DNA from: Strobilurus pachycystidiatus
Lineage: Eukaryota; Basidiomycota; Agaricomycetes; Agaricales; Physalacriaceae
Assembly (NCBI GenBank): GCA_019915135.1
Contig: JAHLMK010000015.1
Span: 186,001 to 250,000 of the forward strand
Direction of reading: 5' to 3'
Length of the DNA stretch: 64,000 nt
Every line of letters begins with the position of its first letter. The stretch's first letter is position 1. Below the pieces are notes generated by a model, which had not been told where the DNA came from, did no database searches, and saw only the letters and a list, made by a program, of their open reading frames with translations. Shown here one piece after another: positions 45,767 to 57,000 of the stretch. A program made the translations under genes and the position numbers.

Positions 45767-47499
45767 ATGCTTTATTTGCTGTGCCTCTCCCTCCTCGCCG
45801 TAGCACTTGGGCAGCAAGTCGGCACCTATACCACGGAGACGCATCCCGCGTTGACCGTTTCGACATGCACTGCTGGAGGAAGCTGTACGACTCAGGTGCG
45901 TAATCAAAGTTCTGCATGTAGACTGTTGTTTGAGCTGTTGCGCAGTCCCGCTCCATCGTCCTTGACGCGAACTGGCGCTGGCTCCATGTCGTGGGCAACT
46001 ACACGAACTGCTATACCGGAAATACTTGGAACGCGACCGTCTGCACCAGCCCAGCGACCTGTGCGGCAAACTGTGCCCTTGATGGCGCCGACTATACGGG
46101 CACCTACGGAATCACAGCGAGCGGGAACGCGCTGACGCTTAAGTTCGTGACCCAGAGCACACAGAAAAACATCGGCTCGCGTGTCTATCTCATGGCAGAC
46201 GACAGCAACTACCAGATATTCAACCTCAAGAATCAGGAGTTCACGTTCGACGTCGACGTCTCCAATCTCCCATGCGGTCTTAACGGCGCCGTGTACTTCG
46301 TTGAGATGGACAAGGACGGAGGATTGGCCAAGTACAGTACCAACAAGGCCGGTGCCAAATACGGTACCGGATACTGCGACTCCCAGTGTCCTCATGATAT
46401 CAAGTTCATCAACGGAGCGGTAAATCTCTACACTCGTGCTGATCGATAATCTCATTGAATTCCGATGTCTAGGCCAACATCAACAATTGGACGGCATCTC
46501 CCAACGATACCAATGCGGGAACTGGCGAATACGGTACCTGTTGCACTGAGATGGACATTTGGGAAGCCAATTCGTTTTCCGCCGCCTACACTCCCCACGT
46601 CTGCACTGTCGAGGGTCAGACTCAGTGTTCGGGCACTGACTGCGGCGACGGAGACCAGCGCTACAACGGTGTCTGCGACAAGGATGGATGCGATTTCAAC
46701 TCGTACCGCCAAGGAAACACTAGCTTCTATGGAGCAGGCGGCACTGTTGACACCAAATCCAAATTCACTATCGTCACGCAGTTCATTACTTCGGACAACA
46801 CGGCCAGCGGCACCCTCTCTGAGATCAAGCGCTTCTACGTCCAGAACGGCAAAGTCATTCCCAACTCTTACTCCACCTTTTCCACGCTCACTTCCTACAA
46901 CTCCATCACCGACTCGTACTGCAACGCCCAAAAAACCCTCTTCGGTGACACCAACTCTTTCGAGTCGCGTGGTGGTCTTGCCAAGATGGGTACCGCGTTC
47001 GAGAATGGAATGGTGTTGGTTCTCAGCTTGTGGGACGACCACGCCGTCAACATGTTGTGGCTCGACAGCGATTACCCTACCAACAAGAGCGCGACCACTC
47101 CCGGTGTTGCTCGCGGTTCCTGCTCGACGAGCTCCGGCGCCCCTACCGACGTCGAGAGTAACAGCGCCAGCGCCTCCGTCATCTACTCCAACATCAAGAC
47201 CGGCCCCATCAACTCGACCTTCACCGGCACTTCCTCTGGCAGCACCGGGGGCACCAGCACGGCCTCGTCTGCTGCCGCTGCTCAGACCCAATACGGCCAA
47301 TGTGGAGGTGCGTAGCTTTTGCAATCGTTCAACGACATTGACGCTAATGCACTAAATTCCCAGGAACTGGCTGGACTGGTCCGACCACTTGCGCGACTGG
47401 CACTTGCGTAGCTGTCGCCGCGCCTTACTATTACCAAGTGAGTCGACCGCTCATACCTCCTGCAAGTTTCTTGACGCCGAATATCCTTAGTGTCAATGA
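45767..47499 (+). CDS. GH7 cellobiohydrolase with C-terminal CBM1 (copy 3)
   Basis: Exons 45767-45895, 45946-46419, 46473-47307, 47364-47437 and 47491-47499; 506 codons. Signal peptide 1-15, mature start QQVGTY. Catalytic residues in [10 protein letters not shown] (E227, D229, E232). A Ser/Gly/Thr linker, then CBM1 ([21 protein letters not shown], ending YYYQCQ). As in copy 1, the last three codons are a 9-nt exon. It is tandem with copy 2 in the same orientation and very similar to it through the catalytic domain. Copies 2 and 3 are therefore a recent duplicate pair, with copy 1 an older paralogue. Role: secreted processive cellobiohydrolase targeted to crystalline cellulose. Confidence 0.96.
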
Positions 47500-47770
47500 T
47501 CGTCCTTCTGTTCTACGCGAGATTGAGCTCGTCAATCGCATACAAGACTTGACGATCATAACGAAGTATTACACGGGATTATAATGAAACTGTTTTTGAC
47601 TACAAGCGGCCCACCCTAAGTAGCGGCGTCTAAAGCGTATGAAGTACGCGTCCAAAGTGTCTTTATAAGGGGTTGTACTCGGCTGCTACCGTTAAAGGTT
47701 GACCATCCGCAATGGAAACAGTCGTTGCCAACGGACATGGCGCTCATACGGTTTGCCGACTGTATGCAGA
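47500..47770. other. 3' flank of GH7 copy 3
   Basis: No gene. tgatcgtc just after the stop (47497) is inverted at 47550-47560 (gacgatcat), a possible weak hairpin. Confidence 0.35.
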
Positions 47771-47848
47771 TGAAGTTTTAACAAACGGATCGAAGATGTC
47801 AACTTGAACCTGGGGGTTGACATCCTCGATCCGTTTGTTAAAACTTCA
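47771..47848. repeat. Long near-perfect hairpin (32-bp arms, 14-nt loop)
   Basis: The arms 47771-47802 and 47817-47848 are inverted copies with one mismatch. The left arm begins tgaagttttaacaaacggat. It would fold into a stable stem if transcribed. No protein frame is present. Confidence 0.75.
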
Positions 47849-48099
47849 ATTTGATCCGTCCTGCAATCGCGTCAGGAAGGGTGTCCTTCACGCCGACTTT
47901 GGTGATCACTCAAGCTGATTCTGGCAACGAAGACAGTACAGTATGGGTTTGACATGGTGTCGGTAGCAAAGTCAGATGGCATGTAGCCTAGACTCCAAAG
48001 TCCACAACAATCAGAAGATGATGGGCTTTTGGTCGTCTTCAATTAAGAGCACCTGTAGATACAGCATGTTCGCAGCCCCTGAAGCTGCCGTGGGAAACC

Positions 48100-49760
48100 T
48101 GAGCGGAAAAACGTTTCACCGCTCTATCCTTGACCAACATGGCGTCGACTTTCCCTTTCGTTCGCTCTCCTACGATGTCTTCCAACAAGCGGTCGTGCCC
48201 CAACCATCTACATGTGCCGCTATTGGGTCTTCCCCTCATTAATCGAGCGCAACAAACACTTTTCAACCAATCAGTGTCGCCAAATCTGGACTCAGACAAT
48301 ACAATTCCTTCCCTCTCACCCGAGCCCGAGAAGACTGTGCGAGCAGCGGAACGGGTGGCGCCAGATAGAGGACGTCTATCTTTGTCGTAGCGCACTTTCT
48401 GGTGATGTTGATCGAGCCATCGGAAACGGTACGTGTTCAGTATCCTCGCACTGACCATGCCTGATCAATGTCGAAAATATGCAGTCTTAAGCAATCTGCA
48501 TGCGAAAGACTTTGCACGCACCCTGAATCTATGCGACCTCAGTGCAGCAGATCCCGTCCGGGGCCGTTACTGCTGGAGCCGGGTCTGGCCATGGGCGCGC
48601 TAAGGATTTGTTTGAGCCGTTTCCCGGGACGCCTACACACGCGCCAGATCTGCGCTTCACATAGTCAACCTCCTTTCGCGAAGCCAGAAGATTAGCCTCA
48701 TCCTTCCGAATGCCATCTCCTCTGTTCCGGGCTATGTTTCCAACGATTACATACGATATATCGACGCTCCTGCCATCCATATACTCCAGCTATCCTTTTT
48801 GTGTACATTCTTTCGCCCACGGTCGACGATGTTCTATCTATCTGATCACTGCCCTTTCCTTGCCTTGCTCGACCTTCACGAGATACATCACTTATCCGTT
48901 TTCATTACGCATATCCCCCCATTTGCGCCCAACTTGCCCATAATTACTGACATACCTATGGGCATCGTTACTGTACTCAATGTGTTCGAACGAGGAGGAC
49001 ATTGTCGGCCAACGGACATCGAGTATACCCGGACACTAGGATGCAAAACCCTGCAGAACTCTTCGTGCACTATCTGCGTGTATGTCGCTAAGTCCTACCT
49101 CTATGTACGACCTCAGCTAACAATGATCATGTAGACACGACACCGATAGTTCAACTCGTTCCATCAAGACTCACGGAAAAAGGTCCTCCTGCTACATGTG
49201 CAGCTTCTCCCGAAACTCTCTGCCGAAGAAAATTTGCTGGGAAGGAACCGAAAATCACTGGCAATGTATGCTTGTCTTTCCATACGGCAACTTTACTTAC
49301 TCTGGTACAGGTACAGACTCCTTCACAACATGGTCATGCGGCGCGGCAAGGTGTACCCCGACTTGCTACCTTCGGAGTCGACTGCACCATTGTCTGGCGA
49401 TCATCGTAGATCCTATACAAAAGTTACAACTCCTCACGGCCTCAATCGTTAATGCGCGGACGAACGTCTACGAAGACTGCTTTTCAGCGGTTGTTGGACA
49501 CGGTCGATGTGGAGTACTTAGAGATGGCATCTCCCTTCTTGAGCTCCCAAGGGACGGCGATAGTCTTCCGGATAGGAGTTATTCGCGAGTTGTTGGCGCC
49601 TGTTCTCGAGGTGTGGACCTTGGCGTTCTGTTTCATCTTTGCTGACAAGAATATCGTAGTCTCGCGAATTTCTATGGGTTGTCTACGCTCCGATGTAGTT
49701 CCTCAGATGAAGTTTACGAAGAGGTTCTCTTGGCGGAGAGACGAATTGACGTGGACATGA
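48100..49760 (+). other. Possible decayed or unresolved multi-exon gene
   Basis: Scattered coding-like islands on the plus strand: LSNLHAKDFARTLNLCDLS near 48480-48550; ILQLSFLCTFFRP...HCPFLALLDLHEIHHLSV near 48770-48910; TCAASPETLCRRKFAGKEP near 49190-49260; DTVDVEYLEMASPFLSSQGT...VLEVWTLAF near 49495-49640. Good GT/AG pairs occur between some of them. I could not assemble a closed frame. F-box/leucine-rich-repeat-type proteins are a possibility only from general texture. Confidence 0.2.
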
Positions 49761-50216
49761 CATCAACCTGCGCTGTACATATAGGTGTGCACTGTCTCTT
49801 CACTACATCCTCATACTACCTTTGCTGATGTGCATGCTGTAGACGACGAACAGTCTTATATCTGGGTTGAAAGTTCATGATATACGAATACCTAGGTCAT
49901 GCGATGGTGTTCGGTCCGCATTCCTGTCCATACCTCAATGTTTCCAATGGATTCGGACGATACATGTTGCCACCTTTGACCGTTCGCCGAGCACACAAGG
50001 ATCTACTCGACGGCGAGTCGAACAGTCCAGAGGACTTTCATCGTCGCGGTCGCACGTTCTCGAGAGGCTGGTCGAGCCATGGTCGTCATCGGTCCGTTGG
50101 AATTGGGACATGCTCAGTATCCTCGCCCTGACTATGCCTGATTGAGATATTTCACTTCCATGACTCGAACTTCAGCTGGATCACCTCGAATCCAGTTATG
50201 AAGAACAATCGAAGCA
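49761..50216. other. Spacer with a short repeated block
   Basis: The block cagtatcctcgc(c/a)ctgac(t/c)atgcctgat occurs at about 50114-50144 and again at 48437-48466, with similarity extending some 60 bp to the left. No gene. Confidence 0.3.
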
Positions 50217-50690
50217 ACCTGTGACACATACGGCGCCATTCTGGCAAGAGTCGAATATAGAATCAAGCCGCTCAAGTTGATGCTGAGGGCGAATTGCGTA
50301 GCTTTCATAGTTCCACACACGTGGACTGTATTTGCTCAGATATGGGGCATTTTCATGACCAGGCTGCTTGCTTGTCCAGGCAAAAGTACTGGAACCACCT
50401 TATCGTCCGCGTCGTGATCGAGATATGTACTAACTACCCGACTTCCTTCGGACTTGTCCTACGAATACCCATTCTCTGTTAAGATGTGCGCCGCCTGCTG
50501 TCGACGCTTGTGCGGCACCGGTTTGCGACAGAACAGGTTGAGAACTCTTGGTCCGAGACCCCCGATGTATCAGATTCATAACATGAATCATAGGTCTAGC
50601 TCAAGGTCAGCACTTTTAGGGAGTTATGCCTTGGCCCCGGTACGCGAGCGATAGTATTCAATGTATTCATCATGATAGCTGGTGAAGATT
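50217..50690. repeat. Diverged copy 1 of the NmrA upstream region
   Basis: It matches 51953-52352 block by block: acacatacggcgccatt(c/t)tgg; ttgatgct(g/a)agggtga; aggctgctt; acgaat(a/g)cccatt; gcgacagaaca; cttggtcc; cgcaagcgacagtattcaatgtattcat-like. It is older than the transposon insertions, judging from many indels. It is not followed by a reductase gene. Confidence 0.55.
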
Positions 50691-51952
50691 CAAGACCATC
50701 CCTTGTCCCAATCAATGTCATCTCTGCCTATGTCGTGGTCTGCAACTGCGTATAAGTAGGTATGACAATCCGTCAGTTTCTCTGATGACGACGGTCAGCG
50801 GACAAAAGGTATATGACTACAAGAAACCCATCCTGTGACATATATATTGTAGCTTCCAGGACATGAATTGACCTCGGAAGGCCCGAGTCAGCGAGTTCAG
50901 CAAGTTTGCGTGAACGTTTGGTGGCAGCCGAAACGCAAGCTGAAGAAAGGTCGTCGGAGAGGGAGGGGTAGCTTGGAACAACGCGCACGGAAAGCCGAGT
51001 GAGGGTTATCACTAGAGAACGTCTATATCCATGCGCAAGACTAAACAAATCAAGTGGGAATGAGACACGAGTACAGTACTGAGTAAGTATGAGTTGACGC
51101 CCATGCGGCTTAGCATTGGCCGTGGGAATAAGTTCTGCGTTGAGATTTGCGCGGGCCCGCTTTGCGGGCCGCCTCTCGGTTGCAACTTGCATTTTATTCA
51201 CCATCTCGTTCGACTGTTCGGAAACGCGTACCCAACCAACCTCTTTCACTGTGACCGGGAGTGCTCACTTCAGACGGTTTCACATCTACGCCATCCTCGA
51301 CCATCGCTGCCGCTCGCAACACTGCTGCGCGCGCAATGGAAACAACTGGTCAGCGCATATGGGCGATATTTCCATCCGGGCTATTCCACAGAGGCCTCAG
51401 TGTGGCTCAACAAGCGTCGGAGGAAGTCTGACTTGGTAATGGTCAGTTGCATGCCGTCTTCAAGTTGGCATCATCCTCATGAATTGGATACAGCATATCA
51501 TCAAATCCCAGAATCCATTCTTCCTGGCAGGCCTACTGAGGTGACTCCGACGGTCAACATAGCCGTCCATTGGAGGCGAAGCTGTATGGATGAACGGGCG
51601 CCTTCCCTCGCAATGCTCACTGCCTCGCTGCTGTGACTCTTGCAGTCTCCCATCCAACCGGATGCGCCATTCGCGGCTTTGGTGCAGTGTTTGCTCCTGA
51701 CTCTCCAAAAGTCCGTTCTCTCTCTGTTTGGACATTGTACGATCAGACCTGACCGCCTTGTTTTAAGGCAACCGCCAGCGATTCTCCCCAATCTACCAGG
51801 CTGATACGACTACCTTCCTCATCCCGACAAAGCCCCTTCGTTGCCTAACTCGCTGTCGCACAACACTGCAATACGTGTTTGGGTGCAGCGTCGACCATGA
51901 AACATGGATGACAGCTACTGTATGCGATGGGGGGAGATACGGTCATGAATTT
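50691..51952. other. Spacer between duplicated segments
   Basis: Open frames on both strands here overlap and show no motif. A GC-rich hairpin (gcgggcccgctttgcgggccgcc) lies at 51150-51172. I see no supported gene. Confidence 0.35.
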
Positions 51953-52352
51953 GTGACACACAGTATGGCGCCATTTTGGTAAGACTCGTCTACCGTTTGC
52001 GGCTTGACTTGATGCTAAGGGTGATTGATGCAGGTTTCCAGGTGTTGGACATTCTTTATATTTAGGCTGCTTCCTTGGTCAAGTTACCTTGTTGATTAAC
52101 GTACCCGACCTCATTCGAATTTGACATGCGAATGCCCATTATCTTATGTATTCTGCGCTGCCTACTGTCGGCGTTTAGGTGGCACCGTCTTACGACAGAA
52201 CAAACTCTTGGTCCTGGAAGAACCCGAATGTATCATAGCATGAATCATCGCATGAATCAGCCTAGTTCAACGTCAGCGCTCTTCGCAAATTTGCCTAGGC
52301 CCCGCCGCCCGGGTACGCAAGCGACAGTATTCAATGTATTCATAATCATAGC
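51953..52352. repeat. Diverged copy 2 of the NmrA upstream region
   Basis: Partner of 50217-50690. This copy lies directly upstream of the intact NmrA gene and therefore probably contains working regulatory sequence. Confidence 0.55.
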
Positions 52353-52408
52353 TTATGATGACTCAAGACGCTATAATTGCCCTCTCCCATCATTGGGCTT
52401 CCCACACA

Positions 52409-52415
52409 TATAAAA
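52409..52415 (+). promoter_or_regulatory. TATA box of the NmrA-type gene
   Basis: tataaaa, 77-83 bp before the ATG at 52492. Confidence 0.5.
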
Positions 52416-52491
52416 GGACTCGACGCGATTGTTGGTCCGTATCATCATTCCCCGATTTATAAGTATACTACCTGATCATCTTTAGATCGCA

Positions 52492-53467
52492 ATGCCATTC
52501 AAGACTGTCGCCATCGCAGGATTCGGAACGCTGGGCAAGCCCATTGTTGATGTATTTCGCGACCAACCATGCTCCTATCCATCCTGCTCACACATTTGTA
52601 GGCACTCCTTGCCGCATCCATCACGCCTATCCTCCTCTCGCGCGAGTCATCCAAGCCCGACCTCCCTGCATCTGTCAAGGTTTTCGCTACCGGATACACC
52701 GACAAGGCGGCTATAACTGCCGTGCTCAAGGAGCATAGAGTCGAGGTCGTGATATCCATCCTCAGTCACCGCGCGGGGAATCTCCAAGTCGGGCTGGCAG
52801 AGGCGGCGAAGGACGCCGGCGTGCAGCTGTTCTTCCCCTCAGAGTTTGGCTTCCCGACTGCGGGCCATACAGAGGGGTTACTGTCGCTCAAGAATGGATT
52901 TGCTCGTAGGTTTCTTTGCAGCTTAGCCGCAATCGTTGCTGATAGAAACTCTTAGGACAAATCGACGAGATCGTCCCAACTGTTCGTATCTTCGTGAGTG
53001 TTTGTATTTCCTAATTCGACCTGTCTTACGTTTCCCAGACCGGTTTCTTCCACGAATGGGTTCCCTTCCTCACTACGACATCCAAATACCCCGGCAAGAT
53101 CGTGGCCGTGAAGGGGAGTACAGCCAACGTCAAAGGCTCCCTCACGTCGCTCGTCGATGTCGGCGGCTTCATCGCTCACATCCTCTCCACACTCTCAGCC
53201 CCACAACTCGCCTCTAAGATATTCCGCATTCAAGGCGAAGCGTTGTCGATCCAGGACATAGCGACTCTCTACGGCAAGGAGGTGGTCTTTGCCGAGAAGG
53301 AGGAATTCGACCATGAGGTCGTGGCGTCGCTGCAGGAGGTCTTGGAGAAGGGGTGGGGTACTTCGGGCTATGACCATCAGAACCCGGATAAGAAGGCGCA
53401 AGAGGCAAATGGGCTGTGGGAGGGTCATAAGTACCTCTCTTTGAAGGAGGTGTTGAAAGAATTCTAG
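52492..53467 (+). CDS. NmrA-like / isoflavone-reductase-like NAD(P)-binding protein
   Basis: Exons 52492-52551, 52602-52905, 52956-52993 and 53039-53467; introns 45-50 bp; 276 codons. The N-terminal Rossmann segment VAIAGFGTLGKPIVD has the glycine loop (GxGxxGxxx at about residues 10-16). EVVISILSHRAGNLQVGLAEAAKDAGVQLFFPSEFG is the typical second half of the nucleotide-binding fold in the NmrA/PCBER group (F-x-P-S-E-F-G). The catalytic-type lysine appears in the following LLSLKNGF. Members are cytosolic reductases or redox-sensing regulators; the substrate is unknown. It is slightly shorter than typical (about 300). A dead paralogue lies at 21825-22600. Confidence 0.88.
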
Positions 53468-54060
53468 GATGAGGAAATTGAACCCCGGATAGCGCATCAG
53501 AGGGAAAGAGAGGCATAAATGTAAAGGAAATCATGTACATATAGCATAATATATGTCATATGGTAAGAAGTTTAAACGATAGTACGTTGCGGCAGGAGAC
53601 TTCCTGAAATGACCTTGTGCGCCCTGAATTCTTTGCCAAACGCCAGTACCATGGTAGCGGTTCTTAGACATGTTTGGCGTCTCGTTCTCGGTGTCGGGAG
53701 CGGGTAACTCGTGATACATGGCGAAACGTTTCCCGCGAACGCGGCCATATATAATCCACCAAGCAATTTAAAGCATTGTACAAATACATCAAGACCGATA
53801 ATGGACCGTGGAGTGTCATGAACATACTTGTTCAAAAACTGTTCACAGATGTGCCTTGTCATCATTCCAAAAAAAATACGAAATAGTACGCCAAGAGGAT
53901 CCTGTAGGCGAATAAAAGAGAGCTGTGTAAGTAGTCTTAGGTGTATAAGTACAGTCAAGATATAATATATATACGGCTTCCGATACATGTAGAACGACCC
54001 CATCACGACCAATACTTAAACGCACCAATACGCTGATATCTACCTATAAATAATCGTTCC
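53468..54060. other. Convergent intergenic region
   Basis: 3' flanks of the NmrA gene and the CDCA7-like gene. AT-rich, with several ATATAT runs (53538-53560, 53965-53980). No gene. Confidence 0.4.
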
Positions 54061-57000
54061 CTACGCCATGTCGACCTCGAAGGTCACACCCGCCTCACTA
54101 AGACCAACCGACAACGCGCGCGCCACATCGCTAGCATCCATGCTCACGCGCTCCGTCTCCACACCTGCGTTGAGGCGCCATTCAAAACCAGCGTGCTCTT
54201 CAGAAACGGGCCTATGAATTTCGGAGGGCTGAGAGTCGGAAGGTGGCTTGTCCAACTCAGGCGTTTCGTCCGGGACTTGGCTTTCCGAATAAGTGTCCTC
54301 CAAGTGCTCTGATGGTGCGCCCTCTGTGCTGATCTCCATATCAATCAAGTCGGAGCGATCGTCGGCGGTCTCGGTTAGAGTGACTTCCTTCATTACCACA
54401 TCTGGCTCGACGTGCTGCAGTTCGGGTAGAGGAGAGGCACGGTTCGGGAAGGCTGGAGAGTCGTGTTCGAGTGGCGAGTCCCCGATGTCCGGAGGGCTGA
54501 TGTCGACGTCCATTCCAAACATTTCTGTAGCAGGGAGATCCGGTGAAGTTGGTTCGGTGTGAGGAGGAAGTAATGGGGAACCGAAAGGTGGGGATTGAGT
54601 TTTCGAAGACTCTGGCGTCTCGATCGTTGAGCTCTTCGCCGGTTCCTCCAACAGAGCCTCTCCACTATCCCCATCCTGGATAACCATCGACTGTTTCTCC
54701 TGGCCGCCATTCAAGGCCTTCACCACCCTCCAGTCCACATACCGCGTATCCGACAGCGCGCCTGCCAGCCCGACGTAAAACCTCTTCCCTCCCTCATAGC
54801 CACCTTCCTTCTCCTTTCCTTTCTCTGCCTCTCCCCCATCGACACTCTTCTTCACCTCTCTACTCTCCTCGAAGTCAGTGACGACTACGCCCTTGCCCAA
54901 ACCCCACTCTGGCTGCATCTTCCCGACGAAGACCCGCCTCCGCTGAATATGAATCATTGGGAGAGGCTGTACATCACCCTCGGCAGCGTTGGGGGCATGT
55001 GTGGTCTTCGAAACAAATCCGGTTCCCAGACGTTTCGCCACCTGCGGATGGTAAATCGCGCCCCAGTAACGGAAGTCAGGCTTGGGAGGAGCAACGTTGT
55101 TTGCTGTCGGCGTTCCAGGTTCGAGCGAGGAAGAAGATGCTGCAGTCAAGGCCGTCGCGGTCAAGACTTCCCTCTCAGCAATCGACTTCGGCCACACCGC
55201 ATCTGCCCCACCCAACAGGGTCGGGTACGTCCGCTCTGGTTCAGCACGCGGATTCCACGCTCCCTTCTGCCTCTGTGTCGGATGGGTGGCAACATCTTCG
55301 TCGTCGAAATCCTCCAAGGCAAGCTCCGCATACGATTTGATCGGCCCCCGCCTCGGTCTCAGCGCCGTTGTTGTGTGCAACGATGTGGATGTGTGTGGTG
55401 CGAGCGCTTCTCCATCTGCAATGGGCTCGACGTTCTTCCGCATCGCTTTTCGAGCAGGCCTCGATGCGGGAGTAATGAGAGGATCCCTTGGAGGGCGTAT
55501 TCTGGTATACACTTCTCCCCGCTTCTCAGTGCACTTGTCGCAATTGCATTGCCCTTCGCATGCTGGACACGCCCCTGTCCCGCTACTGAATGGCCGATAC
55601 TCACCGGGGTATCTGCGTCGAAATCAGTAATGCGAAAGAAGACGAAGACCAGACCAAGAAACTAGAAGAGGAACACGAACAAAGAACATGCAAGATACTC
55701 ACTTGATTCCCAGACAACGCACACAATATCTTCTGTTACAACTCACACTGGCACACGCAGTAGACCTTTTGAATGACTTCCGGCGGCAGTGATGACAGAA
55801 CGTCTCTTCAGAACTGAGCGGCCACTGCTCTCGAGCTGTCTTGGGACCAGGTTTCGCCTTCTTTTTCGCGTTGGACTTCTTGGGAGGTACAGCCTTCTTC
55901 GGAGCTTCGGCTTGTGTGACGTATACGACATCAGACTCGACAATTTGCTCTTCCGATGCTCGAACTTGGGGAACGGGAGCAACGTGTTCCTCTGCCTCGT
56001 CTTCCGAATCAGAGTACGCCACCAAGCGGACACCAACCGAAGGCATGAGCAACGAAGGGTTGATCGTCCCTTCGCCGTTCGCCGGCGGTGGTGTATCATG
56101 CATCTGGACGATGGGCTCCTTTTCAGGTGCTGGGGGAGGAGGGCCATCTTGCTGGATGGTGACGTCGACTGCTGAAAGTTGATTGTCGGTAGGCAGACTG
56201 GAATCACGACTTTTCGCCGGAGTGGAATGGTAATTGTCATCCTCAGAGATGGTGTGCGGATCTTCGAAGTCATGGTGATCAACTCCCATACTAAAGTCAT
56301 CCGCACCATCGTGCATCGGTGCAATTTGATCGAAACCCAAAGCATCGTCTATGAAATCGATGTCAACATCCGACCTTGATGCATAATCGAAAGATAGTGC
56401 ACCCTGAACGGTCTCACTGTGAGCTTGGTTTTGCGCTTCTGCTTGTGATTGAAGAGCCAAACGACTCGACTCTACAGCAGGCAAACCCCATTCAACCGAA
56501 CGTTTCAAGTAGAAGAGCCGAGGGCGTACCTGCGCTTCGTGCTCTAAGCTTATCGCGAACATCCACAGGGCCTTTCCTCTTGACGGTGGGCGACTTTCGT
56601 CTCGGTGATGGTGTTGATTGCAGCTTGGACGAACTGCCGGAATCTGTCGGCGCGGGCGTCATTGAGGGAGTCGACTTGGTTCGTGGCCGCTGGTTTGACT
56701 GAGCCGGCGGCTCCTCGTCACTGTCTAGCTCCATGTCACTCGGTACGGCCTCCAGTTCCTTAACCACATCGCCGCCACCATCTAACTGCATCTGCACCTC
56801 CTCCATCATCACGTCAGCCATCTTCATCCCTGTCTGCACCCTGAACGAGCGCAAGTTCCACCTCAGTAGACTCGGCGACAGACGATGGACCTCGTCCCAA
56901 CTCCTGACACTCTCATCGACCCACTCGTCCACCACCCACTTGCCGTCTGGTCCGTCTTCCTTTTCCTTCTCCTCCTGCTCCCCTTCCCCATCCTCGGCCG

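Noticed and set aside
50773..51249. 158-codon minus-strand frame
   Set aside because: It overlaps an equally long plus-strand frame, has no motif, and lies in a region of decayed repeats.
53572..54012. 146-codon minus-strand frame between the NmrA and CDCA7-like genes
   Set aside because: AT-rich convergent 3' region; composition and lack of motifs argue against coding.
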